From assembly GCA_934122235.1 (NCBI GenBank), contig CAKOWE010000015.1, positions 1 to 30,021 on the forward strand: a DNA stretch of 30,021 nucleotides. Direction: 5' to 3'. A program made the translations under genes and the position numbers. The notes under the pieces are model-generated. The model worked only from the letters and a program-made list of their open reading frames with translations, did no database searches and was not told where the DNA came from. The DNA comes from an uncultured Clostridia bacterium (lineage in GTDB: Bacteria > Bacillota > Clostridia > TANB77 > CAG-508). The first letter of the stretch is position 1. Every line of letters starts with the position of its first letter. Shown piece by piece: positions 1 to 8,814 of this stretch.

Positions 1-1
1 T

Positions 2-1999
2 CAAACAGAAAAAGTAGATTATAGTTTTGCTGGTATATGGGTAGAATATAATCCATTAAATTCTACAAGTGAAGTAAATACCAAACTAAAGAACATGACA
101 GTAGAAGACAATAAATATGGATTTATAGCAAATACTATGGTGATTGATGCCCACAGCGATTCAAATATACAAACAATATTACAGATGTATTTTGATAAAC
201 TTATTGCAAATGATGTATGGGGCGGCGTTCTCGACGACCCGTTAATAGACACAACTAATTTAAATCGAACCATATTAAAAATAATAAATACTAATCAATT
301 AGAGCCAATAAAAGCAAAAGCGTATTATGATGCGACAGAAGAAAAAATAAGAATAGAGGTAACATATAGTAAAAATGACATAAGTAAAATATTAGATAAA
401 AAAGGAAATATATTAAGCGAAAATTCTTTAACAGCAGATACAGGAGAAGAATTAATAGGAAATGGTAAATATGAGTATTTTGTAATAGACATTAATGGAA
501 ATGTAAAAAAGGTAATAGTAACAGTAAGCGGATTAAGTATATATATAATACCAGATTTAGAAACATTGAAACAGTTTAGAGATGAAGTGAATGCAGGTAA
601 TAAATTTACTGGAATAACAGTAGTACAAACAGCTGATATAAGTATGAATGATGGTAAATACACAATAGATGAAACAGGAGAAATAACATTTTCAGAAGAT
701 GCAGAACAATGGGAGAGTATAGGAAATCAAAATGTTAATCGTTATTCGAACTTTCAAGGGATTTATGATGGGAGAGGATATACAATAAGTGGTATATGCA
801 TAGATAACAACTTAATGTATCAAGGAGTGTTTGGAATTTGTAATGGTGCGACTATTAAAAACTTGAATGTTGCAAAATCAAAAATAGTAGCAAATAATGA
901 TTATGTAGGAGGAGTTGTTGGATGTGCTACGAATGTGGAAAATTGCTCGAATTTTGCAACTGTACTTGGAGGTAGTTCAGTAGGAGGAGTTGCTGGTGCG
1001 GCAAGTAGTATAAAAAATTGCTATAATTCTGGAATTGTTAGTGGTTTAAGTAGAATAGGAGGAATTGTTGGAACTAGTGCTTCCAACATAAAAAATAGTT
1101 ACAATATAGGTAATGTTAATGGAACAGGTAGTAATGTTGGAGGGATAATGGGGTATTTATACAAAGGAGAAGGAGATATAGTAAATAGTTATAATATAGG
1201 TAATGTTAATGGAACAGGTAGTAATGTTGGAGGAATAACTGGTTATTTGGAGACTTGTAAAATTAATATAGATAAATGCTACAATATTGGAAATATAAAT
1301 GGAAATAGTTATGTAGCTGGAATTGTAGGAAGATATGATGGAATTAGTTTAACAACTCCAATAACTAATTGTTTTAATAAAGGAGATGTTATAGGAAAAT
1401 CAGAATGTTGTGGAGGAATATCTGGAAACTTAAATTATATGGGAGGAATGCAATTTTCATATAATACAGGAGAAGTATCTGGTGCTAACAGAATAGGAGG
1501 AATTGTAGGACAAGTAGGAGATTATATGAGTTACTTGTATAATGCTGGAAAAGTAAGTGGAAACGAATATATAGGAGGATGCGTAGGAATTAATCAAGAT
1601 AGTTATAATCTTTATAATATGGGATTGGTAATGGGAGATAAAGAAACAGGCTCGATAGCTGGAACTACTACACTATATATAAATTGGACAAGTTCGTTAA
1701 AAGATTGCTATTATGAAATAGAAACTTATAATTATGGTGTCGGTGAATCTTATAGACAAAGAGGAAATGAGCAAGCTTGTACACCTACTACAAAAGGAAA
1801 AATTATATTACAAATATTACAAATAGAACAGTACAAAGAAGATACTAATAATATAAATCGAGGATATCCAGTTTTATCATGGCAAACAGATAATGATAAA
1901 TTAAATTTAATTAATAGCGATAATGTTTTTGTAGAAGATACAGAAGGTGTAAATAATGGCTACCCAATATTTGAATGGCAAATGAAAACAGTTAAATAG
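2..1999 (+). CDS. GLUG-repeat surface-type protein, N-terminus outside window
   Basis: The frame is open from base 2 to the TAG at 1997-1999, with codons continuing upstream of the first ATG (95), so the gene is cut by the window edge and 665 residues are visible. From about residue 240 the protein is a series of short repeats of the type N-x-Y-N-x-G-x-V-x-G-x-x-x-V-G-G-I-x-G, matching the GLUG motif found in adhesin-like and peptidase-associated cell-surface proteins of gut bacteria. The C-terminus carries two related GYP-V/I-L/F-x-WQ segments, a common ending in GLUG proteins. No LPXTG sorting signal or C-terminal membrane anchor is present; a signal peptide would lie outside the window. 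Adhesion or extracellular binding is an inference from the family; no catalytic domain is visible in this part. Confidence 0.8.
   Translation, partial: QTEKVDYSFAGIWVEYNPLNSTSEVNTKLKNMTVEDNKYGFIANTMVIDAHSDSNIQTILQMYFDKLIANDVWGGVLDDPLIDTTNLNRTILKIINTNQLEPIKAKAYYDATEEKIRIEVTYSKNDISKILDKKGNILSENSLTADTGEELIGNGKYEYFVIDINGNVKKVIVTVSGLSIYIIPDLETLKQFRDEVNAGNKFTGITVVQTADISMNDGKYTIDETGEITFSEDAEQWESIGNQNVNRYSNFQGIYDGRGYTISGICIDNNLMYQGVFGICNGATIKNLNVAKSKIVANNDYVGGVVGCATNVENCSNFATVLGGSSVGGVAGAASSIKNCYNSGIVSGLSRIGGIVGTSASNIKNSYNIGNVNGTGSNVGGIMGYLYKGEGDIVNSYNIGNVNGTGSNVGGITGYLETCKINIDKCYNIGNINGNSYVAGIVGRYDGISLTTPITNCFNKGDVIGKSECCGGISGNLNYMGGMQFSYNTGEVSGANRIGGIVGQVGDYMSYLYNAGKVSGNEYIGGCVGINQDSYNLYNMGLVMGDKETGSIAGTTTLYINWTSSLKDCYYEIETYNYGVGESYRQRGNEQACTPTTKGKIILQILQIEQYKEDTNNINRGYPVLSWQTDNDKLNLINSDNVFVEDTEGVNNGYPIFEWQMKTVK
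1094..1233 (+). repeat. Near-identical 90-bp-spaced repeat in the GLUG gene
   Basis: Bases 1094-1143 and 1184-1233 are identical over 50 bases except for one silent C/T difference in a Tyr codon (TAC versus TAT). The period is exactly 90 bases (30 residues), so the frame is kept. Other GLUG units in the gene are much more diverged, so this pair looks like a recent duplication or gene-conversion event. Confidence 0.85.
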
Positions 2000-2006
2000 C
2001 GTATTG

Positions 2007-2042
2007 ATAAGTGACATGTTAGAATGTGTCACTTATTTTCTA
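2007..2042 (+). terminator. Intrinsic terminator of the GLUG-repeat gene
   Basis: A perfect 10-bp stem (ATAAGTGACA at 2007-2016 with TGTCACTTAT at 2027-2036) encloses a 10-base loop and is followed by a T-rich tail. It starts 8 bases after the GLUG stop codon. Confidence 0.85.
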
Positions 2043-2066
2043 TAAACAACAATTTCTATTAAAGTG

Positions 2067-2095
2067 TTGATAAAAAAAAACTAATAATATATAAT
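2067..2095 (+). promoter_or_regulatory. Predicted sigma-A promoter of pgi
   Basis: TTGATA (2067-2072), a 17-base spacer and TATAAT (2090-2095) lie 31 bases before the pgi start codon and just after the upstream terminator, so pgi-rlmB begins a new transcription unit. Confidence 0.7.
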
Positions 2096-2126
2096 AATTT
2101 CAAATAATCGGAAAGAAGGTATTGTT

Positions 2127-3437
2127 ATGTTAAAATTAAATTTAGAAAATACTGAAATAAAGGAAGAAGATATTTTAAAATATTCAGAACAAGTAAAACA
2201 AATACATGAAAATATACATAAAAATGCAAATAATGAAGAAGAATTTTTAGGATGGATAGAATTACCAACAAATTATGATAAAGAAGAATTTAAAAGAATA
2301 AAAAAATCAGCAGAAAAAATAAGAAATGATTCAGAAGTTTTTGTAAGTATAGGAATTGGAGGTTCATATTTAGGTGCAAGAGCGGTTATTGAATCACTTA
2401 CAAATACATTTACTAATATGTATTCTAAAGAAAAAAGAAAAACACCTCAAATATTATATGTTGGAAACAATATGAGCCCTAATTACATAAATGAAATGAT
2501 AGAATACATTGGAGATAAAGACATATCTATAAATGTAATATCAAAATCTGGAACAACTACAGAACCAGCAATAGCTTTTAGAATATTTAGAGAATTATTA
2601 GAAACCAAATATGGTGTAGAAGAAGCAAGAAAAAGAATATATGTAACAACTGACAAAGCAAGAGGAGCATTAAAAAAATTATCAACTGAAGAGGGATACG
2701 AAACTTTTGTAATACCAGACAATATAGGAGGAAGATATTCTGTTTTGACAGCAGTTGGGTTACTTCCAATAGCAGTTGCAGGAATTAACATAGATGAATT
2801 GATGCAAGGTGCAAAAAATGCACAAGATAAGTATGTAGATGAGTCATTAAAATATAATGAATGTTATAAATATGCAGTAGCCAGAAATTTATTATATAAT
2901 AATGAAAAAAATATTGAAATATTGGTAAGTTATGAACCTAAAATGCACTATATGATAGAATGGTGGAAGCAATTATATGGAGAAAGTGAAGGAAAAGATA
3001 AAAAAGGAATCTTTCCAGCAGGTGTTGAATTTACTACAGATTTACACTCATTAGGACAATATATACAAGATGGACGAAGATGCTTATTTGAAACAGTTTT
3101 AAATATAGAAAATCCAACAACAGATATGACAATAAAATTAGATGAAGATAATTTAGATGGATTAAATTATTTAGCAGGAAAAACACTAGACTATGTAAAT
3201 AAAAAAGCAATGGAAGGAACAATACAAGCACATGTTAGTGGCGGAGTTCCTAATATAATGATAAATATGGATAAATTGAATGCAACATCAATAGGAGAGT
3301 TAATATATTTCTTTGAAAAAGCATGTGCTATTTCTGGAAACATATTAGGTGTAAATCCATTTAACCAACCAGGAGTAGAAGAATACAAAAGAAATATGTT
3401 TATTTTGTTAGAAAAACCTGGATATGAAGCAAAATAA
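2127..3437 (+). CDS. pgi: Glucose-6-phosphate isomerase
   Basis: The 436-residue protein matches bacterial phosphoglucose isomerase, which interconverts glucose 6-phosphate and fructose 6-phosphate in glycolysis and gluconeogenesis in the cytoplasm. Visible signatures are the substrate-phosphate loop V-S-I-G-I-G-G-S-Y-L-G-A-R (around residue 75), the S-K-S-G-T-T-T-E-P phosphate-binding loop (around 138), G-G-R-Y-S-V-L-T (around 199) and the C-terminal N-P-F-N-Q-P-G-V-E-E-Y-K block containing the conserved Lys. Length is close to the roughly 450 residues usual in Bacillota. The ATG has an AGAAGG ribosome binding site. Its product also feeds the amino-sugar route that uses glmM further along the window. 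Confidence 0.97.
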   Translation: MLKLNLENTEIKEEDILKYSEQVKQIHENIHKNANNEEEFLGWIELPTNYDKEEFKRIKKSAEKIRNDSEVFVSIGIGGSYLGARAVIESLTNTFTNMYSKEKRKTPQILYVGNNMSPNYINEMIEYIGDKDISINVISKSGTTTEPAIAFRIFRELLETKYGVEEARKRIYVTTDKARGALKKLSTEEGYETFVIPDNIGGRYSVLTAVGLLPIAVAGINIDELMQGAKNAQDKYVDESLKYNECYKYAVARNLLYNNEKNIEILVSYEPKMHYMIEWWKQLYGESEGKDKKGIFPAGVEFTTDLHSLGQYIQDGRRCLFETVLNIENPTTDMTIKLDEDNLDGLNYLAGKTLDYVNKKAMEGTIQAHVSGGVPNIMINMDKLNATSIGELIYFFEKACAISGNILGVNPFNQPGVEEYKRNMFILLEKPGYEAK

Positions 3438-3518
3438 CATAGCTGCATATAAAAGTATTTTAAAAAATAATGCACTGGGTAAAAGGTTGTCATTTAAACT
3501 AGGTAAAGGAGTAAAAAT

Positions 3519-4340
3519 ATGAATAAAAATTTCAACAACAAAAAGCCAAATAAACCATTTAAGAAAAATTATGAACAAAAACAAGAGAAGAATCAAGAAG
3601 AAAAAAAGTATGATGATATAATAGAAGGAAGAAATTCTGTATTAGAATTGCTTTCTTCTGAAAGAGATATAAACAAAATTTTAGTACAAAAAGGTGAAAG
3701 ACATGGTTCAATAAATAAAATAATAGCAATGGCAAAAGAAAAAAGAATAGTAATAGTAGAAACAGAAAAATCAAAACTAGATATGATGTCTGAAACTAAA
3801 AATCATCAAGGTGTTATAGCAATAGTTCCACCATTTAATTATTGCGAAGTAGAGGATATATTAAATTTGGCTAAGGAAAAGAATGAAGATCCGTTTATTG
3901 TTATGTTAGACGGAATAGAAGATCCTCATAATTTAGGCTCAATAATTAGAACAGCTGAAACAGCTGGAGTACATGGAATAATAATTCCCAAAAGAAGAGC
4001 TGCAAGCGTTAATGCTACAGTAAGTAAAACATCTGCAGGGGCAGTAGAACATATGAAAATTGCAAGAGTAAATAATTTAAATGAAACAATAAAATACTTA
4101 AAAAAAGAGGGGCTTTGGATCATTGGTACTGATATGGAAACAAATACAGAATATTACAACCAAGATTTAAAAGGGGCAATTTGTATAGTTATTGGAAGTG
4201 AAGGATTTGGAATAAGTAAATTAGTAAAAGAAAATTGTGATTTATTAATAAAAATTCCAATGAGAGGAAAAATAACATCTTTAAATGCTTCTGTGTCAGC
4301 AGGAATTGTAATTTATGAAGCATTAAAACAAAGAAATTAA
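3519..4340 (+). CDS. rlmB: 23S rRNA (guanosine-2'-O-)-methyltransferase RlmB, SPOUT/TrmH family
   Basis: The 273-residue protein has a Lys/Asn-rich tail of about 30 residues, then a SpoU substrate-binding domain (starting I-I-E-G-R-N-S-V-L-E-L-L) and a SPOUT methyltransferase domain. The diagnostic motifs are present: N-L-G-S-I-I-R-T-A-E, I-G-S-E-G-F-G and S-L-N-A-S-V-S-A-G-I, which form the knotted S-adenosylmethionine site. Family members methylate the 2'-O of a guanosine in domain V of 23S rRNA (G2251 in E. coli). The gene lies 81 bases after pgi, with an AAAGGAG site, and ends in a strong terminator. The exact target nucleotide is assigned by family only. Confidence 0.92.
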   Translation: MNKNFNNKKPNKPFKKNYEQKQEKNQEEKKYDDIIEGRNSVLELLSSERDINKILVQKGERHGSINKIIAMAKEKRIVIVETEKSKLDMMSETKNHQGVIAIVPPFNYCEVEDILNLAKEKNEDPFIVMLDGIEDPHNLGSIIRTAETAGVHGIIIPKRRAASVNATVSKTSAGAVEHMKIARVNNLNETIKYLKKEGLWIIGTDMETNTEYYNQDLKGAICIVIGSEGFGISKLVKENCDLLIKIPMRGKITSLNASVSAGIVIYEALKQRN

Positions 4341-4396
4341 AAAACAGCAAGAGATTGAAGATATATTTCTATATCCAAGCTCTTGCTGTTTTTAGT
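4341..4396. terminator. Bidirectional terminator between rlmB and the convergent orphan gene
   Basis: A perfect 13-bp stem (AAAACAGCAAGAG at 4341-4353 with CTCTTGCTGTTTT at 4380-4392) has a smaller inner hairpin (GATATA/TATATC). T runs lie on the 3' side in both directions, so it can serve rlmB (+) and the gene ending at 4396 (-). Confidence 0.9.
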
Positions 4397-4731
4397 TATT
4401 CTTTGATTTTGTCAATAAGTATTGACAGGGTTATATACGCTTTCCTATTGTAGAAGCTATAACCAAAGAGCGCATAGTAATTACCTTTGCGGAATTCTAG
4501 GTACAAACCATCTTGCTGCGGGTGCAAATCATGTCGCTGCTGAAAACTCCAACCATTGTGCCGTAATGCGGCAATTATGGTAGAGGGGTTTTTATCGTTG
4601 CACATCCACTTGAAGTCGCTTTTCTCCTGTTCAAACTTAAGCTCTAAATTTTTTATCCATTTTGCTGCACGCGAAACGGAAGCAGGATTAGGCTCGGAAA
4701 GAAATGCACCAATTTCGTAGTCGTAAGGCAT
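4396..4731 (-). CDS. Unrecognised 111-residue protein, compositional outlier
   Basis: I do not recognise a family. The protein is soluble-looking, with no signal peptide or membrane segment, rich in Trp, Tyr and Phe, and its second half (about 75-105) looks like beta strands. Its DNA is clearly GC-richer (about 37-48% in 60-base blocks I counted) than the flanking genes, and it uses codons such as CGC, GCC and one in-frame CGG that those genes avoid; these are signs of recent acquisition. On the minus strand a TATAAT (4785-4780) and an AAAGGAG (4750-4744, a rather long 12 bases from the ATG) could drive it, and it shares a terminator with rlmB. It stands alone between rlmB and purC. Confidence 0.6.
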   Translation of the reverse strand: MPYDYEIGAFLSEPNPASVSRAAKWIKNLELKFEQEKSDFKWMCNDKNPSTIIAALRHNGWSFQQRHDLHPQQDGLYLEFRKGNYYALFGYSFYNRKAYITLSILIDKIKE

Positions 4732-4882
4732 GTTACTTCGAATCTCCTTTTAATATAAATTTCCCCAAGGGATAAAACTATTATATCATATAGAGGTTAT
4801 TTTTAGAAGTATAAAGTTGAAAATTTTAAAAAAAAGGAATCTATAAAATGACAAAAAATGCAAACTTATTAAAAGTATTTTC

Positions 4883-4930
4883 TTAACAAAAGTAAAAGTG
4901 GAGGTTGATAAAATTTATCAATCTCCACTT
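4883..4930 (-). terminator. Intrinsic terminator of purE-purC
   Basis: On the minus strand a 17-bp stem with one G-T wobble (arms 4930-4914 and 4912-4896) is followed by a T-rich tail. It begins 23 bases after the purC stop. Confidence 0.85.
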
Positions 4931-4953
4931 CTTAGTGTTATAAGTTATAATAT

Positions 4954-5802
4954 TTAGAATTTTTTTCCTGTAAGACGTTCGTAAGCTTCAATATATTTGG
5001 CAGTTGTTGTTGCGATTATGTCATCAGGTATTGGTGTAGGATTTTCAGAATTCCAATTGTTTGCTTTTAACCAATCACGAATGTATTGTTTATCAAAACT
5101 TTTTTGTGATTTTCCTATTTCATATTTATCTGCTGGCCAAAATCTACTAGAATCTGGAGTTAGAACCTCATCTCCTAATACCAAATTATTATTTTCATCT
5201 AAACCAAATTCAAATTTGGTATCTGCAATAATAATTCCTTTTGATAAAGCATATTCAGCACATTTCTTATATATTTCAATAGTTTTACTTTTTACTTCAT
5301 TTGCTAAATCTGTTCCAATTAAATTGCAAACTTCTTCAAAAGATATATTTTCATCATGGCCTTCTGCAGCTTTTGTAGTTGGCGTGAAAATTGGTTCAGG
5401 TAATTTTTGAGATTCTTGTAAACCTTCAGGTAGAGTTAAACCACATACTGTACCATCTTTTTTGTAATTTGACCAACCAGAACCTGTAATGTATCCTCTT
5501 ACAATACATTCGATAGGAAGCATTTTTAATTTTTTTACCATCATACTTCTTCCTTCGAATTCTGGTGATTGAAATTCTTCTGGAAAATCTTTTGAATCAG
5601 TTGAAATTACATGATTTGGAATAATATTTTTTGTATAATCAAACCAAAAAGCGGATATTTTATTTAAGACTTTGCCTTTATTTGTTACTGTATTTGGCAA
5701 TATAACATCAAAAGCAGATATTCTGTCAGAAACAACTAGCATAAGAGTATCTGCATTAATTTCGTAAATTTCACGAACTTTTCCACTACTAATTTTTTTC
5801 AT
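4954..5802 (-). CDS. purC: Phosphoribosylaminoimidazole-succinocarboxamide (SAICAR) synthase
   Basis: The 282-residue protein matches SAICAR synthetase, which joins CAIR and aspartate using ATP in de novo purine synthesis. Visible motifs are the N-terminal S-S-G-K-V-R-E-I-Y, V-S-D-R-I-S-A-F-D-V, E-C-I-V-R-G-Y-I-T-G-S-G-W (nucleotide and substrate site) and L-G-D-E-V-L-T-P-D-S-S-R-F-W. The long C-terminus beginning near D-S-S-R-F-W is typical of the longer, yeast-Ade1-like form rather than the roughly 240-residue form of Bacillus. It follows purE by 18 bases, with a TAGGAGG site, so the two are co-transcribed and act in consecutive steps. The other pur genes are not in the window. Confidence 0.97.
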   Translation of the reverse strand: MKKISSGKVREIYEINADTLMLVVSDRISAFDVILPNTVTNKGKVLNKISAFWFDYTKNIIPNHVISTDSKDFPEEFQSPEFEGRSMMVKKLKMLPIECIVRGYITGSGWSNYKKDGTVCGLTLPEGLQESQKLPEPIFTPTTKAAEGHDENISFEEVCNLIGTDLANEVKSKTIEIYKKCAEYALSKGIIIADTKFEFGLDENNNLVLGDEVLTPDSSRFWPADKYEIGKSQKSFDKQYIRDWLKANNWNSENPTPIPDDIIATTTAKYIEAYERLTGKKF

Positions 5803-5820
5803 AATAAAACCTCCTAAAAA

Positions 5821-6342
5821 TTACATTTGTTTTAAATATTCTTCATACCCTATTTTTTGCAATTTAGTATTTTTTTCTAAAACAGTATTTTTCATGCTTG
5901 CTTTATAATTAACTAATTTATTTTTTAGTTCTTCATTACCTATTCCTAACATAGAACTAGCAAGTATAGCTGCATTTTTTGCACCATTTATAGCTACTGT
6001 TGCAACAGGTATACCAGAAGGCATTTGAACTATTGAATATAAAGAATCAATTCCATTTAGTGTTTTTGAGTGAATTGGAACACCTATAACAGGTACAGGA
6101 ACAATTGCTGCAAATATTCCAGGTAAATGAGCTGCTCCACCAGCACCAGCAATGATAACTTTAACGTTGCGTTCTTTTAATTCGTTTGCATATTCAAATG
6201 CTTCATTTGGACATCTGTGAACAGAAAGAACAGTAATTTCATAGCTTATTTTCATATCGCCCAAAAATTTTGCGGCATCTTTCATGATTGGTAAATCAGA
6301 ATCGCTACCCATAATAATAGCCACATCAATATCTTTTTTCAT
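5821..6342 (-). CDS. purE: N5-carboxyaminoimidazole ribonucleotide mutase, class I PurE
   Basis: The 173-residue protein has the class I PurE signatures: the N-terminal G-S-D-S-D-L-P phosphate loop, S-V-H-R-C-P with the conserved His, A-G-A-G-G-A-A-H-L-P-G and D-S-L-Y-S-I-V-Q-M-P-S-G-I-P-V. Class I enzymes convert N5-CAIR to CAIR, and the product goes directly to PurC. It is the first gene of the minus-strand unit, with an AGGAGG site. No purine riboswitch aptamer could be seen in the roughly 30 bases between the predicted promoter and the start, so any regulation would be by a repressor or by distant elements. Confidence 0.96.
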   Translation of the reverse strand: MKKDIDVAIIMGSDSDLPIMKDAAKFLGDMKISYEITVLSVHRCPNEAFEYANELKERNVKVIIAGAGGAAHLPGIFAAIVPVPVIGVPIHSKTLNGIDSLYSIVQMPSGIPVATVAINGAKNAAILASSMLGIGNEELKNKLVNYKASMKNTVLEKNTKLQKIGYEEYLKQM

Positions 6343-6371
6343 AAGAACCTCCTAAAATAAATTTTGTATAC

Positions 6372-6400
6372 ATTATATTACAAAAAAAGACATAAAGCAA
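6372..6400 (-). promoter_or_regulatory. Predicted sigma-A promoter of purE-purC
   Basis: Read on the minus strand: TTGCTT (6400-6395), a 17-base spacer and a perfect TATAAT (6377-6372), 30 bases before the purE ATG. It is divergent from the recD2 promoter. Confidence 0.7.
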
Positions 6401-6436
6401 TAAATGATTGCGGTATATTATAATTAGAGTTATAAA

Positions 6437-6465
6437 TTTACACACCTAAAAATATATGATATAAT
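6437..6465 (+). promoter_or_regulatory. Predicted sigma-A promoter of recD2
   Basis: TTTACA (6437-6442), a 17-base spacer and TATAAT (6460-6465) lie 30 bases before the recD2 start. Confidence 0.7.
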
Positions 6466-6495
6466 TTTAAAAAAATTTAGAAAGAGGAAATAATA

Positions 6496-8721
6496 TTGGA
6501 GCTAGAAGGACAAATTGTTGAAATAATATATAAAAACGAAATAAATACATACACTATAGCTGTTTTACAAGACGAAAAACAAGATGAAATAACAGTGGTA
6601 GGGTATTTACCATTTATAGATATAGGTGATAGTTTAAAATTACATGGAAAATATGTAGAACATCCAGATTATGGCACACAATTTAAGATAGAAACTTTTG
6701 AAAAAATCATGCCAAAGACTTTAGGTGCATTAGAAAAGTATTTAGCTGGGGGAATAATAAAGGGTATAGGTCCTGCAACAGCAAAAAAGATAATAGATAC
6801 TTTTGGAGAAGAAACTATTTCAATATTTAAACATGAACCAGATAAGCTTTCAAAAATAAAGGGAATTTCAAAGACTAAAGCAATAGAAATTGCTACTGAA
6901 TTTAATGAAAAGTGGGAAATGTGGCAAATAGTAGGTTTCTTAGAGAGATTTGGAATTAATGCTTCAAATAGTCAGAAAGTATATAAACAATTAGGAGTAA
7001 ATGCAATAGAAGAAATTGAGCAAAATCCATATATACTTTTAGATATAACTTATGGTGTTGACTTCAAACAAATAGATAAAATGGCCATTGATTTAGGAAT
7101 TGATATAAATAATGAAAAAAGGATAGAAAGTGCTATTAAATATAGTTTGGTGGTAGCAAGCTACAATGGAAATACATGCGTTATAAAAGAAAATCTTATA
7201 TTATTTGTTCAAAATCTTATTAATACAGAAACAAAAAATATTGAAGATTCTATTATAAATCTAAAAGGAAAAGAAGAAATTGTATTAGAAAAAAGAAATG
7301 ATGAAGAATGGATATATTTATATCCATTTTATAAAGCAGAAAAAAACATAGCAGAAAAATTAATAACATTGAATGAAACAAAAAATATAAAGAAAATAGA
7401 GAACTTATCACAACAATTAAAAATTCAAGAGAAAATATTAAAAATAGAACTTTCAGAAAAGCAAAAAGAAGCTATAAAGCAAGTAAATGAAAATAATGTT
7501 AGTGTTATAACTGGAGGACCTGGTACAGGAAAAACAACGATAATAAAATTTATAATAGAATTGTATAAAGCTAAAAAAATGAAAGTTGTTTTATGTGCTC
7601 CAACTGGGAGAGCTGCAAAAAGAATGACAGAAACAACTGGTGAAGAAGCTAAAACAATACATAGATTGCTAGAAATAGGCAAAGTTGAAGAAGAAAGAAA
7701 TTTTGAAAATATTGATAGTGATATAGCTCCGATAGATGCAGATGTTATAATAATAGATGAAATGTCTATGGTAGATTTATTTATAATGAATTATGTTTTA
7801 AAGGGAATATATTTAGGGACAAAACTTATATTAGTAGGAGATAGTAATCAATTACCTTCAGTTGGACCTGGAAATATATTAGAAGATATAATAAAATCAG
7901 AAAGAGTTTCAACAGTAGTACTAAATAAAATTTTTAGACAAGCAGCACAAAGTAAAATAGTATTAAATGCACATAATATAAATAATGGAAAAAACTTTAT
8001 AAAAAAAGAAGACATGCCAATAAAAGAATGGGAAGAATTAAGAAATGACTTTTTCTACATAAATGAAATGAACCAAGATAAAATTCAATATAATGTAGTA
8101 TCTTTGTGTAAAGAAAGATTAAAAAAATATGGTGATTATGATTTCTTTAGTAATATCCAAGTATTATCACCTACCAAAAAAGGAGCGTTAGGAACTCGAG
8201 AATTAAATAAAATATTGCAAGAATCACTAAATTCTGAAAAAGATAATCCAACCCAAAAACAAATTGGAGATAGGATTTTTAGAAAAGGTGATCGAATAAT
8301 GCAAATAAAAAATAATTATGACATAATTTGGGAAAGAAGAGGCGAAGCGAATAAAATAGGAACAGGTATATTTAATGGAGAATTTGGAATAATTAGTAAT
8401 ATAAATGAAGAAGAAAAACAAATTAAAGTAATTTTTGACGATGAAAAGATTGCATGGTATTCTTTTTCAGAATTAGACCAATTGGAACATGCGTATGCTA
8501 TAACAATACACAAATCACAAGGAAGCGAATTTGATGTTGTGCTGATAGTTTTACCTCAATCTGCTCCAATGTTGCTAACAAGAAATCTGTTATATACAGG
8601 AATAACTAGAGCAAGAAAACTGTTGATAGTAATAGGAAGTAATAAAGTTGTAGATTTTATGATAAAAAATATAGATAGCAAAAAAAGAAATACGGGTCTA
8701 ATGTACAAGTTGGGCGAATAA
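6496..8721 (+). CDS. recD2: RecD2-type SF1B DNA helicase
   Basis: The 741-residue protein starts at TTG, 8 bases after AAAGAGG. The N-terminus is an OB-like region (1-75), then helix-hairpin-helix segments (about 90-200, with G-I-I-K-G-I-G-P-A-T-A-K-K), then two RecA-like motor domains. Walker A is G-G-P-G-T-G-K-T-T (340-348, Lys346) and Walker B is D-E-M-S (421-424). Motif III is G-D-S-N-Q-L-P-S-V-G-P-G, and the C-terminal helicase motif is A-I-T-I-H-K-S-Q-G-S-E-F-D (668-680). RecD2 is a 5'-3' helicase in bacteria lacking RecBC, involved in repair and replication-fork restart. The long N-terminus separates it from RecBCD-type RecD. The divergent purE-purC unit shares the upstream region. Confidence 0.94.
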   Translation: MELEGQIVEIIYKNEINTYTIAVLQDEKQDEITVVGYLPFIDIGDSLKLHGKYVEHPDYGTQFKIETFEKIMPKTLGALEKYLAGGIIKGIGPATAKKIIDTFGEETISIFKHEPDKLSKIKGISKTKAIEIATEFNEKWEMWQIVGFLERFGINASNSQKVYKQLGVNAIEEIEQNPYILLDITYGVDFKQIDKMAIDLGIDINNEKRIESAIKYSLVVASYNGNTCVIKENLILFVQNLINTETKNIEDSIINLKGKEEIVLEKRNDEEWIYLYPFYKAEKNIAEKLITLNETKNIKKIENLSQQLKIQEKILKIELSEKQKEAIKQVNENNVSVITGGPGTGKTTIIKFIIELYKAKKMKVVLCAPTGRAAKRMTETTGEEAKTIHRLLEIGKVEEERNFENIDSDIAPIDADVIIIDEMSMVDLFIMNYVLKGIYLGTKLILVGDSNQLPSVGPGNILEDIIKSERVSTVVLNKIFRQAAQSKIVLNAHNINNGKNFIKKEDMPIKEWEELRNDFFYINEMNQDKIQYNVVSLCKERLKKYGDYDFFSNIQVLSPTKKGALGTRELNKILQESLNSEKDNPTQKQIGDRIFRKGDRIMQIKNNYDIIWERRGEANKIGTGIFNGEFGIISNINEEEKQIKVIFDDEKIAWYSFSELDQLEHAYAITIHKSQGSEFDVVLIVLPQSAPMLLTRNLLYTGITRARKLLIVIGSNKVVDFMIKNIDSKKRNTGLMYKLGE

Positions 8722-8745
8722 AAGTTAAGATATCAAAGCTAAAAT

Positions 8746-8774
8746 TTGCCTAAAAATAAAAAGTGTGATATAAT
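8746..8774 (+). promoter_or_regulatory. Predicted sigma-A promoter of the M23 peptidase gene
   Basis: TTGCCT (8746-8751), a 17-base spacer and a perfect TATAAT (8769-8774). The -35 hexamer coincides with the only upstream in-frame TTG of the M23 gene, which argues that the TTG is promoter rather than start codon. Confidence 0.65.
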
Positions 8775-8798
8775 AACAAAATGCGACGTAAAAATATC

Positions 8799-8808
8799 AA
8801 AGGAGAGG
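8799..8808 (+). promoter_or_regulatory. Strong ribosome binding site that decides the M23 start
   Basis: AAAGGAGAGG is by far the best Shine-Dalgarno match near this gene. The only reasonable start at normal spacing in the peptidase frame is ATT at 8815. The first in-frame ATGs (8842, 8845) are about 34 bases away and lack their own site. Confidence 0.6.
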
Positions 8809-8814
8809 ATACTT

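Noticed and set aside
6343..6495. Purine riboswitch upstream of purE
   Set aside because: Only about 30 bases separate the predicted promoter from the start, too short for an aptamer, and no purine-riboswitch core was seen.
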